DNA of 64,000 nt from Ewingella sp. CoE-038-23 (GTDB taxonomy: Bacteria > Pseudomonadota > Gammaproteobacteria > Enterobacterales > Enterobacteriaceae), in contig NZ_JAZHOH010000001.1 of NCBI RefSeq assembly GCF_040419245.1, positions 1,736,001-1,800,000 of the forward strand, written 5' to 3'. Below are positions 1 through 8,595 of this stretch, one piece after another. The notes below the pieces were generated by a model. The model worked only from the letters and a program-made list of their open reading frames with translations. It did not search any database and had not been told where the DNA came from. The position numbers and the translations under genes were made by a program. The stretch's first letter is position 1, and the number at the start of each line of letters is the position of its first letter.

Positions 1-1005
1 GACGCTGCCTTGGGTATCCGGCAGCAGGCCAACCAGCGCGCGGGCGAGGGTACTTTTGCCGCTACCCGACTCGCCAATCACCGCCAGCGTTTTGCCGCGC
101 GCCAGTTGCAGGTTGACGTCATTGACCACTTTCTTGCCGTTGTAGCCGGTACTCAGCTGTTTGATGGTCAGCAAAGCCGCCAGGGCTTCTGGCTGCGCGG
201 CGGTCACGGTTTCTGCCGCGTGTTCGCGCTCGGCCACTAAGCGGCGGGTGTACTCCTCTTTTGGCGAGCTAAGGATCTGCGCAGTATTGCCGGTTTCCAC
301 TTCTTTGCCGTGGCGCAACACCATAATGCGGTCCGCCAGCTGGGCCACCACCGCGAGGTCGTGGGTGATGTACAGCGCGGCGGTGTTGAACTCGCGCACC
401 AGCTTGCGCAGCATCACCAGCACTTCAATCTGAGTGGTAACGTCCAGCGCAGTGGTAGGTTCATCCATCACCAGCAAGTCAGGCTTGCAGGACATGGCCA
501 TGGCCGCCATCGCGCGCTGCAACTGGCCGCCAGAAAGCTGGTGCGGATAGCGTTTACCAATGTTTTCCGGGTCCGGCAGATCCAGCGAGCGGAACAGGGT
601 GATGGCCCACTGGCGGCTCTCTTCTTTACTCATCAATCCGTGGCGAATCGGCCCTTCGCACACCTGTTTTTCAATGGTCAGTGCCGGGTTGAAGGCCGCC
701 GCCGCGCTCTGTGCCACATAGGCCACGCGGCGGCCGCGCCACTGGCGTTTGACTCGCGCGGGTTGGGAAACAATATCGGTGCCATCGACAATCACTTCGC
801 CGCCGCTGATCCGGCAGCCCTGTCGCGCATAGCCCAGCGCGGCTAAGCCAATGGTGGATTTTCCCGCGCCAGATTCGCCAATCAGCCCGAGGATTTCGCC
901 TTTCGCCAGCGTGAGGGAGATGTCCTGCACCAGCGGCGAGCCGTCGAGGGTTTCGATGCGCAGCCCGCGCATTTCGAGGATCAGGTCTTGCTTGTTGTCC
1001 GTCAT
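1..1005 (-). CDS. Peptide-type ABC transporter, fused dual ATP-binding protein (3' part outside window)
   Basis: This is the ATP-hydrolysing subunit of a dipeptide/oligopeptide-type importer, on the cytoplasmic face of the inner membrane. The first NBD has Walker [10 protein letters not shown], signature LSGGQ and Walker [13 protein letters not shown]. After a linker, a second NBD begins near residue 280 and its Walker [10 protein letters not shown] lies about 20 residues from the cut. The gene is therefore a DppD-DppF type fusion, like GsiA/YejF; 335 codons are in the window. The start ATG (1003-1005) overlaps the upstream permease stop as ATGA, so it is the last visible gene of a four-gene operon. 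Family assignment is firm; the substrate is unknown. Confidence 0.93.
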   Translation of the reverse strand, partial: MTDNKQDLILEMRGLRIETLDGSPLVQDISLTLAKGEILGLIGESGAGKSTIGLAALGYARQGCRISGGEVIVDGTDIVSQPARVKRQWRGRRVAYVAQSAAAAFNPALTIEKQVCEGPIRHGLMSKEESRQWAITLFRSLDLPDPENIGKRYPHQLSGGQLQRAMAAMAMSCKPDLLVMDEPTTALDVTTQIEVLVMLRKLVREFNTAALYITHDLAVVAQLADRIMVLRHGKEVETGNTAQILSSPKEEYTRRLVAEREHAAETVTAAQPEALAALLTIKQLSTGYNGKKVVNDVNLQLARGKTLAVIGESGSGKSTLARALVGLLPDTQGSV

Positions 1006-1844
1006 GCTTCTTCTCCGTGCGGCAGGCTGTTGCGGGCCAGTAGCCAGTCAACTACCAAATTGACGCCAATGGTCAGCAGCGCGATGGCCGCAGCCGGGTA
1101 GAGCGGCGCGAACTGACCGAAGTTAATCGCCTGCGCGTTGTCGCGCACCATGCTGCCCCAGTCGGCGTAAGGCGGCTGAATGCCCAAGCCGAGGAAGCTC
1201 AGTCCGGCGATAAACAGGAAGGTGAAGCAGAAACGCATGCCGAACTCGGCCAGCAGCGGCGGCATGGCGTTGGGCAGGATCTCTTTGGTTAGCACCCAGC
1301 GCAGTCCTTCACCGCGCAGACGAGCAGCTTCGACATACTCTTGGCAAACAATGGCTTGCGCCACCAAACGCGCCAAACGGAAAACCCGGGTGGCGTCGAG
1401 CAGGGCGATAGTCAGCACCAGAACCGGAATGGAGGTGCCCATCACGGACAGTACCATCAGGGCGAAAATCAGCACGGGAATCGACATCACGGTATCGACA
1501 ATGCGCGACAGCACCACGTCCACCCATTTGCCATAAATCGCCGCCGCGAAGCCGCTAATAATGCCAATAATGAATGACGCAATGGTGATGGTCAGCGCGA
1601 TGGCGATGGTGGTGCGAGCGCCAAACAGAATGCGTGAAAGCATGTCGCGCCCCAAACTGTCGGTGCCGAACGGCGTGGCCGCCGAGGGTAATAGCCAGAT
1701 ATCACCCACCTGTTCGGTTTCGCTGTGCGGCGCGATCCACGGGGCGAAAATCGCCGCCAGCAGATTGACCGCAATAATCACGATGCCAATCCATGCTGAC
1801 AGCGGGATGTTGCTGATAAATGAAGCTTTATGCGAATGATTCAT
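1002..1844 (-). CDS. Peptide-type ABC transporter permease, DppC/OppC family
   Basis: A 280-aa inner-membrane permease with an N-terminal OppC-type transmembrane segment (residues about 13-35) and a BPD_transp_1 domain. The EAA-loop region (EAARLRGEGLRWVLTKEILPN) is the contact site for the ATPase. Its length is typical of DppC/OppC. It lies 12 bp after the DppB-like permease and overlaps the ATPase start by 4 bp, so translation is probably coupled. Together with the DppB-like partner it forms the heterodimeric channel. Nothing in the sequence identifies the transported substrate. Confidence 0.93.
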   Translation of the reverse strand: MNHSHKASFISNIPLSAWIGIVIIAVNLLAAIFAPWIAPHSETEQVGDIWLLPSAATPFGTDSLGRDMLSRILFGARTTIAIALTITIASFIIGIISGFAAAIYGKWVDVVLSRIVDTVMSIPVLIFALMVLSVMGTSIPVLVLTIALLDATRVFRLARLVAQAIVCQEYVEAARLRGEGLRWVLTKEILPNAMPPLLAEFGMRFCFTFLFIAGLSFLGLGIQPPYADWGSMVRDNAQAINFGQFAPLYPAAAIALLTIGVNLVVDWLLARNSLPHGEEA

Positions 1845-1856
1845 GTTGCTCCTGCC

Positions 1857-2807
1857 TTAGCGCGCGTGGCGTAAACGTGGGTTACACCAAATCGCCAGCA
1901 AATCAGCGGTGGTATTGAGGAAGATGTAGGTGCCGCCAAACAGCAGGCCGCAGGCCTGAACCACCGGCAGGTCGCGCTTGGTCACGGCGTCAACCATGTA
2001 CTGGCCAATACCCGGATAGACAAACACCACTTCCACCAGAATCACCCCCACCACCAGATAGGCAAGGTTAAACGCGACAACGTTAATGATTGGCGCGAGG
2101 GCGTTGGGCAGGGCGTGGGACACCACAATCCGCCAGCGCGACACGCCTTTCAGCACCGCGCTCTCAATGTACGGGCTGGACATCACCGCCGTCACCGAGG
2201 CGCGGGTCATGCGCAACATGTGGGCCAGCACCACCAGCGTCAGCGTCAGCATCGGCAGAGTGCAGACGTAGAGCTGGTCGACGAACGAGGAGCTGGGGTC
2301 GACCATCGCCAGGCTGGGGAACCACGTCAGGCGAATGGCGAAGGCGATCACCAGCACGTAGCCCACGAAGAACTCCGGCACCGAAATGCTGATGAGGGTC
2401 AGGGTATTGGCCAGTCGGTCGAAGATTGAGCCGCGCCAAATGGCGGACGCAATCCCCAAGCCGACGGCCAGCGGGATGGCGATAATGGCCGCGTAACCGG
2501 CCAAAAATAGGGTATTCCCCAGACGCGGCAGCAGCTCGTTGCCGATAGGTCTGCCATTCGCCAAAGAGTTACCTAAATCACCGTGCAGAATTCCCACCAG
2601 CCAGTGCAGATAGCGCAGCACGGCCGGCTCGTCCAACCCCAGTTGCAGGCGCAGCGCCGCCACGGTTTCCGGCGTGGCGCTCTGGCCGAGAATGGCGGTT
2701 GCCACATCCCCTGGCAGCATTTCAGTTCCCACAAAAATCAGCAGTGAAACCAGCCAAAGCGTGCCTACCCCAAGCAGCACGCGTTGTAAAATCTTCTTCT
2801 TCATCAT
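1857..2807 (-). CDS. Peptide-type ABC transporter permease, DppB/OppB family
   Basis: A 316-aa inner-membrane permease. It has an N-terminal signal-anchor helix (LLGVGTLWLVSLLIFVG), then the DppB hallmark stretch GDLGNSLANGRPI and about six membrane segments. The cytoplasmic ESAVLKGVSRWRIVVSHALPN segment is the EAA-like motif. Its start overlaps the stop of the binding-protein gene by 4 bp (ATGA), and the DppC-like partner follows after 12 bp. This order (binding protein, DppB, DppC, ATPase) is the normal one for the family. Family call is firm; specificity is not known. Confidence 0.93.
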   Translation of the reverse strand: MMKKKILQRVLLGVGTLWLVSLLIFVGTEMLPGDVATAILGQSATPETVAALRLQLGLDEPAVLRYLHWLVGILHGDLGNSLANGRPIGNELLPRLGNTLFLAGYAAIIAIPLAVGLGIASAIWRGSIFDRLANTLTLISISVPEFFVGYVLVIAFAIRLTWFPSLAMVDPSSSFVDQLYVCTLPMLTLTLVVLAHMLRMTRASVTAVMSSPYIESAVLKGVSRWRIVVSHALPNALAPIINVVAFNLAYLVVGVILVEVVFVYPGIGQYMVDAVTKRDLPVVQACGLLFGGTYIFLNTTADLLAIWCNPRLRHAR

Positions 2808-4387
2808 GCCTCCAGCCAGACGCGCTCGGCCAGACGACCACCCATGAAGTTGAACATCGGATGCGGTTTAATTCCGCCGACTTTTTTGTTGGCGGCGTCA
2901 AGATAGTCGCCAAACAGGGGGATCATCGCGCCGCCGTTATCGCGGACAATGCTTTGCAATTCGCCATAGATTTCAGCGCGCTTGCCGTCGTCCAGCAGGG
3001 AGCGGGCTTGCAGCAGCAGGGCGTCGAACTTCTCATCTTTCCAGTGAGTGTCGTTCCATTTCGCCGTCGACTGATAGGCGGTGGAGAACATCTGGTCCGC
3101 CGTCGGGCGGCCGCCCCAGTACCCCATGCTGAATGGCGCTTTCATCCACACGTCGTCCCAGTAGCTGTCAGCGGGCTGGCGCTTGATGCTGACCTGAATG
3201 CCGCTTTTTTGCGCTTCCCCTTGGAACAGGGCGGCGGCATCGAGAGCACCGGCAAAGGCAGCGTCGGAGGAGGAGAGTTCGAGCTTGAGGTCAGTTAGCC
3301 CGGCCTTTTTCAGATAGAAGGCGGATTTGTCAGGGTCGTAGACACGCTGCTCAAGGCTGTGGTTGAAGAAGCGGTCGGTTTTTGGGATGGGATGGTCATT
3401 GCCGAGTGAACCGTAGCCGCGCAGCACCGTGTCGAGGATCTTCTGCCGGTCAATGCCGTGTTTAATCGCCATGCGCACGTCGTTGTTATTGAACGGCGCG
3501 ACGCTACAGTCCATCAGGAAGGTGAAGTGCTGGCCGCCGGAGGAGCGCACGATGTTCAGCGCCGGGCTGCGTTTGAGGAAATCGACGGTTTTGAAATCGA
3601 CGCGGTTAATGGCGTGAACCTGCCCGGAAATCAAGGCGTTGGTGCGCGCGGTTGGGTCATTGATGACGATGACTTCCACGGCATCCACGAAGGCGCGGTC
3701 TTTCTTCCAATAGTTAGGGTTGCGTTTAAACAGCGAGCGCACGCCCGGCTCGTATTGGTCAAACACAAAGCCGCCGGTGCCAATCGGGTGTGACCAGTCG
3801 GTAAAGCCGTTCGGCACCACCAGCAAGTGGTAGTCAGCCAGCAGGTACGGCAGGTCAGCATTTCCGCTCTCCAGCGTGATAGCGATTTGGTTGTCGCCCT
3901 GTTTGGTCAAACCGGTGATTGGCGAGAGCTGAGTTTTGATGGCGCTTTTGGTCTTATCGCCGCGATGCAGGTTGATGGAGTAAATAATGTCGTCGGCATC
4001 GAGTTTCTTGCCGTTATGGAATGTTACCCCGTCTTGCAGAGTGAATATCCATTCGGTTGCGCCCGGTTTGGCTTCCCAACCGGCAAAAAGTTCAGGAATC
4101 GCTTTGTTATTTTCATCTATTTCGACTAAACCGTTCATCAGCATATATGCCTGATTTAACGGAACCCAGTCGCTGAATAATGTGGGATCTAAAGAATCGC
4201 TGGTGTTACCGCCTGACATTCCCAATTTTAATACGCCACCTTTTTTTGGCTCGGCTGCAAAAGCAGACAGGGGGGAAAGACCATAGGCGGTGGTAATACC
4301 CATAGCAGCAGCGCTGGTAATAAAGCCGCGGCGGCTGAGTTTTGCATCCTGCATTAATTGCGTCAAAGCGGAATTTTTATCTTTCAT
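2804..4387 (-). CDS. Periplasmic substrate-binding protein of peptide-type ABC transporter, Tat-exported
   Basis: A 527-aa SBP_bac_5 family protein (DppA/OppA/opine-like) that captures substrate in the periplasm for the two permeases encoded downstream. The N-terminus carries a twin-arginine signal: LSRRGFI at about residues 18-24, a hydrophobic stretch, and a likely cleavage after LSAFA. Most E. coli DppA-type proteins use Sec signals, so Tat export is notable. The mature part has the family blocks W-IFTLQDGVTFHNGKK and the later IKHGIDRQKIL segment. It is the first gene of the operon; the 328-bp region before it should hold the promoter. Family is certain, ligand unknown. Confidence 0.93.
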   Translation of the reverse strand: MKDKNSALTQLMQDAKLSRRGFITSAAAMGITTAYGLSPLSAFAAEPKKGGVLKLGMSGGNTSDSLDPTLFSDWVPLNQAYMLMNGLVEIDENNKAIPELFAGWEAKPGATEWIFTLQDGVTFHNGKKLDADDIIYSINLHRGDKTKSAIKTQLSPITGLTKQGDNQIAITLESGNADLPYLLADYHLLVVPNGFTDWSHPIGTGGFVFDQYEPGVRSLFKRNPNYWKKDRAFVDAVEVIVINDPTARTNALISGQVHAINRVDFKTVDFLKRSPALNIVRSSGGQHFTFLMDCSVAPFNNNDVRMAIKHGIDRQKILDTVLRGYGSLGNDHPIPKTDRFFNHSLEQRVYDPDKSAFYLKKAGLTDLKLELSSSDAAFAGALDAAALFQGEAQKSGIQVSIKRQPADSYWDDVWMKAPFSMGYWGGRPTADQMFSTAYQSTAKWNDTHWKDEKFDALLLQARSLLDDGKRAEIYGELQSIVRDNGGAMIPLFGDYLDAANKKVGGIKPHPMFNFMGGRLAERVWLEA

Positions 4388-4715
4388 CTAATTATCTCCG
4401 GGGTGGCGAAAACCTGTTATCTCCAGGCTCTTGCGTCTTGTCTCAAGGTTGGCCGCGTTCATTCGCCTGAAACACTTACGCAGGTAAGCTAACCGGGGTT
4501 TGTTCGCATGCTGCCTTGATTCAACGCGAAGGGCATAGGGGATAGGCGCAGGTGAAAAAAGGAATAATTTATATTTATTGCTTAGTGATTTATATCAAAA
4601 CACTCTGATGAATTTGCATGAGAATTTATCATGAGAGTATGCGAAAAATGCGCGGCAGAACACCCTGAAACGTTTTATTTTGCCTGTATCTGAATTCGGC
4701 GAAGGGAAATAACCG
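4388..4715. other. Intergenic region between the ABC operon and a small membrane-protein gene
   Basis: This divergent 328-bp gap must hold the promoters of the ABC importer (minus) and the small membrane protein (plus). The part near 4540-4640 is AT-rich. I see one FNR/CRP-like dyad (annotated separately) and no convincing coding frame. A Shine-Dalgarno-like GAAGGG at about 4701 precedes the TTG start at 4716. Confidence 0.6.
4585..4598. promoter_or_regulatory. Possible FNR/CRP-type binding site
   Basis: The sequence gTGATttatATCAA matches the FNR consensus TTGAT-N4-ATCAA with one mismatch in the first half-site. It lies about 200 bp upstream of the ABC binding-protein gene and about 120 bp upstream of the small membrane protein. 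The match alone does not show function; short dyads of this kind occur by chance in AT-rich DNA. Confidence 0.3.
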
Positions 4716-4991
4716 TTGGACTTCCATACCCTGATTGGCTTAATTGGCGTCTTTTGCTACCTGCTGGCATATGCACTAGTTCAAATGCGCAAACTAGCAG
4801 TAGATGCTGATATTTATGCCTGGCTTAATATTATTGGCGGCACCTTTGGTCTCTACTCCCTGAGCCATGATTTTAATTTGGCGTCTTGTATTTCCCAGTC
4901 ATGCTGGTTGTTGTTTACCTTAATTGGGATGCGAGCGGCGCGGAAACGCCGTTATTTAGAGAAGAATAAAATTCCAGAAATTGAGATTTAA
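4716..4991 (+). CDS. Small membrane protein of unknown function (CBU_0592-like)
   Basis: A 91-aa protein with a TTG start preceded by GAAGGG. The hydrophobic segments at about residues 4-22, 36-50 and 57-73 suggest three short membrane helices, and the tail is basic (RAARKRR). The pattern resembles the small CBU_0592-type membrane proteins of Proteobacteria, which have no assigned function. It stands alone between the divergent ABC importer and a repeat region, so context gives no clue. That it is a real gene is likely from its organised hydrophobic pattern; its role is unknown. Confidence 0.65.
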   Translation: MDFHTLIGLIGVFCYLLAYALVQMRKLAVDADIYAWLNIIGGTFGLYSLSHDFNLASCISQSCWLLFTLIGMRAARKRRYLEKNKIPEIEI

Positions 4992-5047
4992 AACGCAGTT
5001 AAGAATTTTGGTAAAATTAATGAAAAGTTGGGGTTTGAATTCAAAAC

Positions 5048-5275
5048 ATTGCGTTGCCACGCAAACTGGCCTTTAAGGTCAAGGTCGTGCGCTGCCGCCA
5101 CACCGGCCTTAAGGGGCGCCTATCGCCGCGCCCCTTAAGAATCCCCGGCTCTTTACTGCGCGCTATCGCTCGTTGGGAGGACGTGTTTCAGAGGCTTCCG
5201 TTATCCACCGCAAAATGTCGCCGCTTAGGCGGTGCCTTCGCTTCAGGCTTCGAGCCATAGGTCTCGAACCGTTCG
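5048..5275 (+). repeat. Extragenic repeat, copy 1 (inverted relative to copy 2)
   Basis: This stretch aligns in inverted orientation with 5415-5651. Shared blocks, in order, are GCAAACTGGCC, AAGGTCAAGGTCGTG, a short palindrome (here around AAGGGGCGCC...GGGCGCGCCCCTT-like sequence), GACGTGTTTCAG, CGCCGCTTAGGCGGT, and CTTCGAGCCATAGGTCTCGAACC. The open reading frames within it have no protein-like features. It looks like a non-coding dispersed element with internal dyads. Confidence 0.75.
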
Positions 5276-5414
5276 CTCAGCGCCATTTTTGACTGCGGTT
5301 TTGAGGCATTTCAACCGTACCTTTTCAATGAGGTTTGGATTTGTTTTACGAATTGAATGGAAAGGTTCGGTGTAAATGCCAGTAGGTCGCGTTCAGAAGT
5401 GACGCCGAGGGAGT

Positions 5415-5651
5415 GGTTCGAGACCTATGGCTCGAAGCCCGAACTGAGGGAACCGCCTAAGCGGCGGCACTTCGCGACGATCACCGTGGCTGCTGAAACA
5501 CGTCCATTCCGACCCTGCGAAGCCTCTGTCTCACAACAGGAAAAAACGCAGGGTTCCAAGGGAGGCGCGTTTACGCCTCCCTTGGTCGGTGTGGGCCGAC
5601 GCCCACGACCTTGACCTTGACCTTGGGGCCAGTTTGCAACACATCGCAAAG
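5415..5651 (-). repeat. Extragenic repeat, copy 2 (inverted relative to copy 1)
   Basis: Read on the minus strand it begins GCGATGTGTTGCAAACTGGCC, continues with AAGGTCAAGGTCGTGGGCG, then a palindrome (CCAAGGGAGGCG...CGCCTCCCTTGG), GACGTGTTTCAGCAGCC, CCGCCGCTTAGGCGGTTCC and CTTCGAGCCATAGGTCTCGAACC. These are the same blocks in the same order as copy 1. The loop between the two copies is about 140 bp (5276-5414). The right end lies about 15 bp from the stop of the LysR gene, so it may also act as a transcript end for it. Confidence 0.75.
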
Positions 5652-5665
5652 TCGCGATTTTAGGT

Positions 5666-6559
5666 TTACTGGCTTTGCAAAAGCCATTCGATCACCCGTC
5701 GAATGACGGGCCTCAAATACCTGTCTTGCGGCGTCAAAATATAACATTTGCCGTCAGCGGCCAGCTTGCCCGGATGGGCATGGACCAGCTGTCCGTTATC
5801 GACATAATCCTGCACTAAGCCTTCCCAACCGAGCAAAATTCCGTCGCCGAGAACGGCGGCTTGCACCAGAAACGGGTAGTTGTTGGCTCGCCACGTCTGC
5901 CTTGGGGCGAAATGGTGCACGTCCTGCGAGGTAAACCAGTCGCGCCAGCCGGTCCATTCGCGCTGGGGATCGTCTTGAATTAACAGCGTGTGATTGAGTA
6001 ATTCGGCGGCGTCGGGGTCGGCGGGAAGCTGGCGTAAAAACGCAGGTGAGCACATCGGATAACAGACTTCGTCGAACAGCGGCACGGCGTGATAGCCCGC
6101 GGGCGGGGTGCGCAGGTAGAAAATCGCCAGATCAAACTCTGAGGATTTAAGGTCAGAGAAGCTGTCCGAAATCTTCATGCGGATCTGCAAATCCGGCATC
6201 AATCCGCGCAGAGCCGAAAGGCGCGATGAGAGCCAAAGGCTGCCCATCGCGCTGGTGCAGGCCAGCGTCACCTGCGGCAGGCCGCTCCAGCCCATCACTT
6301 CGGCAGTGGATTGTGAAATATCACCCAACAGCTTTCGCACCTGCTCGGCGTAAATCTCCCCGCGAGGCGTCAACGTCACCTTGCGCTGGCTACGCTGAAA
6401 CAGCTTGCAGCCCAGCATCTCTTCTAACTGCAAGATTTGCCGACTGATGGCGCTTTGCGTCAGATTTAACTCATCCGCCGCGCGTGAAAAACTGCAATAA
6501 CGTGCAACACATTCAAAGGCCACCAAGGTGTTTAGGGGTGGTAAAGGTTCTATCTGCAC
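5666..6559 (-). CDS. LysR-family transcriptional regulator (GcvA-like)
   Basis: A 297-aa LTTR. The N-terminal winged HTH (residues about 8-65) includes NTLVAFECVARYCSFSRAAD and LTQSAISRQILQLEEMLG, which is close to the GcvA/AmpR subgroup. It is followed by an effector-binding domain of the periplasmic-binding-protein fold. The start is GTG at 6557-6559. It ends 15 bp before a repeat element, and the MocR-type regulator lies 30 bp upstream on the same strand, so the two may be co-transcribed. No target is evident; the ABC importer lies beyond the repeat, on the same strand. Confidence 0.92.
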   Translation of the reverse strand: MQIEPLPPLNTLVAFECVARYCSFSRAADELNLTQSAISRQILQLEEMLGCKLFQRSQRKVTLTPRGEIYAEQVRKLLGDISQSTAEVMGWSGLPQVTLACTSAMGSLWLSSRLSALRGLMPDLQIRMKISDSFSDLKSSEFDLAIFYLRTPPAGYHAVPLFDEVCYPMCSPAFLRQLPADPDAAELLNHTLLIQDDPQREWTGWRDWFTSQDVHHFAPRQTWRANNYPFLVQAAVLGDGILLGWEGLVQDYVDNGQLVHAHPGKLAADGKCYILTPQDRYLRPVIRRVIEWLLQSQ

Positions 6560-6589
6560 GTCTTTATTCGCTCCAGTAGAGAGGCAGAA

Positions 6590-8008
6590 TCAAAGTTCTG
6601 CCATCATTTCAGCAATGGTCTGCCCAATATGCTGCATGGCCTGCTCATAAGCCTCGGTTAGTGGCTGAGCATAGTTGATTCGCAGGCAGTTGCGATACTT
6701 GCCTGATGCAGAAAATATCGACCCGATCGCAATTTGCACTTTGTGGGCTTCCAGCAGGCGGTTGAGCCGCTGAGCGTCGAGGCGCTCATCGAGTTCAATC
6801 CACAGCATAAACCCCCCCTGCGGACGACTGACTCCCACGCCGCACGGGAAGTATTTACTCACCCAGCAGGTCATGGTGCAGAGGTTACGCTGGTACTGAT
6901 TGCGCATTCTGCGCAGGTGTTGCAGGTAATGCCCCTGTTTGATGAAGTCGGTCAGGGCGATTTGCGGCAGGGTGGAGGTCGCGCCGGTGCTGATAAACTT
7001 CATATGTAAGGCACGATTGTGGTAACGCCCCGGAGCCAGCCAGCCGACGCGCAGGCCGGGTGCCAGGGTTTTGGAGAAGGAGCTGCACAGCAACACGCGT
7101 CCATCTTCATCAAAAGAGGTGATGGTCGCCGGGCGGGGATATTGATAGGCCAAATCGCCATACACGTCATCTTCAATAATGGCGATGTCATAGCACTGTG
7201 CCAGCCGTAGCAGCGCCTTTTTCCGCTCGTCGGGCATGTTGTAACCCAGCGGGTTATTACAGTTTGGCGTGAGTTGAATGGCTTTAATCGGCCACTGCTC
7301 AAGGGCCATTTCCAAGGCTTCAATACTGATGCCGGTCACCGGGTCAGTGGGGATCTCCAGCGCCTTCATGCCGTAGCCTTTGAGGGTCTGCATCGCGCCG
7401 TGGAAGCTCGGAGAGTCAACCGCCACGATATCGCCGACGTCGCAAACTGAGCGAATCGCAATGGAAAGGGCCTCGTGGCAGCCGGTGGTGATCAGTATAT
7501 TGCTGGCGTCCATGTGGCTGCCGCTATCAATCATCAAACGGGCGATTTGCTCACGTAACTCCAGCGCGCCATAAATAGTGTCGTATTTCAGCGCCAGCAG
7601 ATTTTGATGCTGTCCGGCGCGGGACATCGCTCGGTTCAGGGGGCGCAGAGTCGGGGCGGTGACATCCGGCGAACCGCGCCCGAGCTGAATAAAGCCCGGT
7701 GTATCTTGCTGGGTTATCTGTTCTAGCACCTGATCCCACTGGCTGATATCCACCGGACGCTGAGTCGGGCGACAGACGGCGGGCAGTGCCGCCTGCGGCC
7801 GGGCGGAGGTGACGAAATAGCCTGATTTCGGCCGCGCCTCGACCAGCAGTTTCTCTTCCAGCATGCGATACGCCTGCTGAACTGTACTGATGCTCACGCC
7901 ATGTTCACTGCTCAGGATACGCACCGAAGGCAGGCGCTCCCCGGCAGGATACAGGCCTTGCTCGATGCGTTCGCTCAGCACATTGGCGAGATTTTCATAG
8001 CGATTCAC
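6590..8008 (-). CDS. MocR/GntR-type regulator with aminotransferase-like domain (YdcR-like)
   Basis: A 472-aa fusion regulator. Residues 1-70 form a GntR winged HTH (GERLPSVRILSSEHGVSISTVQQAYRML). The rest is a fold-type I aminotransferase-like domain with ITTGCHEALS, NCNNPLGY and the PLP-binding lysine in SFSKTLAPGLRVGW (Lys about 313). Such proteins sense PLP or an amino compound and act as regulators rather than enzymes. Length and motifs match E. coli YdcR (about 468 aa). A small DUF1127 gene is divergent 160 bp upstream and could be its target, which is inference only. Confidence 0.92.
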   Translation of the reverse strand: MNRYENLANVLSERIEQGLYPAGERLPSVRILSSEHGVSISTVQQAYRMLEEKLLVEARPKSGYFVTSARPQAALPAVCRPTQRPVDISQWDQVLEQITQQDTPGFIQLGRGSPDVTAPTLRPLNRAMSRAGQHQNLLALKYDTIYGALELREQIARLMIDSGSHMDASNILITTGCHEALSIAIRSVCDVGDIVAVDSPSFHGAMQTLKGYGMKALEIPTDPVTGISIEALEMALEQWPIKAIQLTPNCNNPLGYNMPDERKKALLRLAQCYDIAIIEDDVYGDLAYQYPRPATITSFDEDGRVLLCSSFSKTLAPGLRVGWLAPGRYHNRALHMKFISTGATSTLPQIALTDFIKQGHYLQHLRRMRNQYQRNLCTMTCWVSKYFPCGVGVSRPQGGFMLWIELDERLDAQRLNRLLEAHKVQIAIGSIFSASGKYRNCLRINYAQPLTEAYEQAMQHIGQTIAEMMAEL

Positions 8009-8174
8009 TTTTTACTCCCCACTTGTTGAAAATAAAACCAGTACAGATGCGCTTAATCTAGCCCATAAACTGTCATTCATTCCACTGCTGTATGGTTTAA
8101 ATATCGATTATCTGAATCTGTAATGTATTTCGCGCTCATTGCATTCTATGGCGACAGGGTAAATAGGGGATGTG

Positions 8175-8447
8175 ATGATGAAAAACGTGAATAAAGAACG
8201 CCAATACTGTGAGTCTGATTGCGCCGTGGGCGCGGGTCCGGTAGTCAGCAAAGCCATTGACGAGGCACCCGCCAGAGCCGATAGCTGGATGGCCAGGTCA
8301 GTACAGTTTGTGATGATGTGGAATGAGAAACGCATTCAGCGCAACATTCTGAACGGGCTGACAGATTGCCAGTTGAAAGACATTGGCTTAAGTAAGGCGG
8401 ATATTGAGAAAGAGCACGGGAGGGTATGGCCGACATGGCCGAAGTGA
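8175..8447 (+). CDS. DUF1127 (YjiS-like) small protein
   Basis: A protein of about 90 aa. Its C-terminal half matches the DUF1127 pattern: W...R.QRNILNGLTDCQLKDIGLSKADI, i.e. the L-D-x-x-L-K-D-I-G-L-S core. A GTG at 8172 and ATGs at 8175 and 8178 are all in frame; AGGGGA at 8165-8170 favours one of the ATGs. DUF1127 proteins are short, basic and sometimes RNA-associated in alphaproteobacteria; the role in enterobacteria is poorly known. It is divergent from the MocR regulator and followed by a dispersed repeat. Confidence 0.85.
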   Translation: MMKNVNKERQYCESDCAVGAGPVVSKAIDEAPARADSWMARSVQFVMMWNEKRIQRNILNGLTDCQLKDIGLSKADIEKEHGRVWPTWPK

Positions 8448-8450
8448 GAG

Positions 8451-8520
8451 TAGGGGTGAGATTTGCCGCATTGAGCTTTGAATTAAACCACTCCTCATCC
8501 AGCCTTCTCCTCTGAGAGGA
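8451..8520 (+). repeat. Dispersed extragenic repeat, copy A
   Basis: About 70 bp that recur with few mismatches at 52455-52533. The shared blocks are TTTGCCGCATTGAG, TTAAACCACTCCTCATCC and AGCCTTCTCCTCTGAGA. It sits directly after the DUF1127 stop and before the metG terminator. No coding capacity is seen. Confidence 0.8.
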
Positions 8521-8536
8521 ACAGAACGCCACCCAT

Positions 8537-8567
8537 AAAAAACCGGTGAGGATCGCTCCTCACCGGT
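8537..8567 (-). terminator. metG rho-independent terminator
   Basis: On the minus strand a perfect 10-bp stem (ACCGGTGAGG / CCTCACCGGT) with a 6-nt loop is followed by a run of five to six U. It lies about 30 bp after the metG stop. Confidence 0.9.
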
Positions 8568-8595
8568 TAGGTCTTTGCCCAAAACCCAGACGGGT

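Noticed and set aside
2090..2392. Arginine-rich plus-strand frame
   Set aside because: It lies antisense within the DppB-like permease and reflects GC-rich codon shadowing.
5054..5614. Open frames inside the inverted repeat region
   Set aside because: They follow repeat blocks and palindromes on both strands and show no protein-like features.
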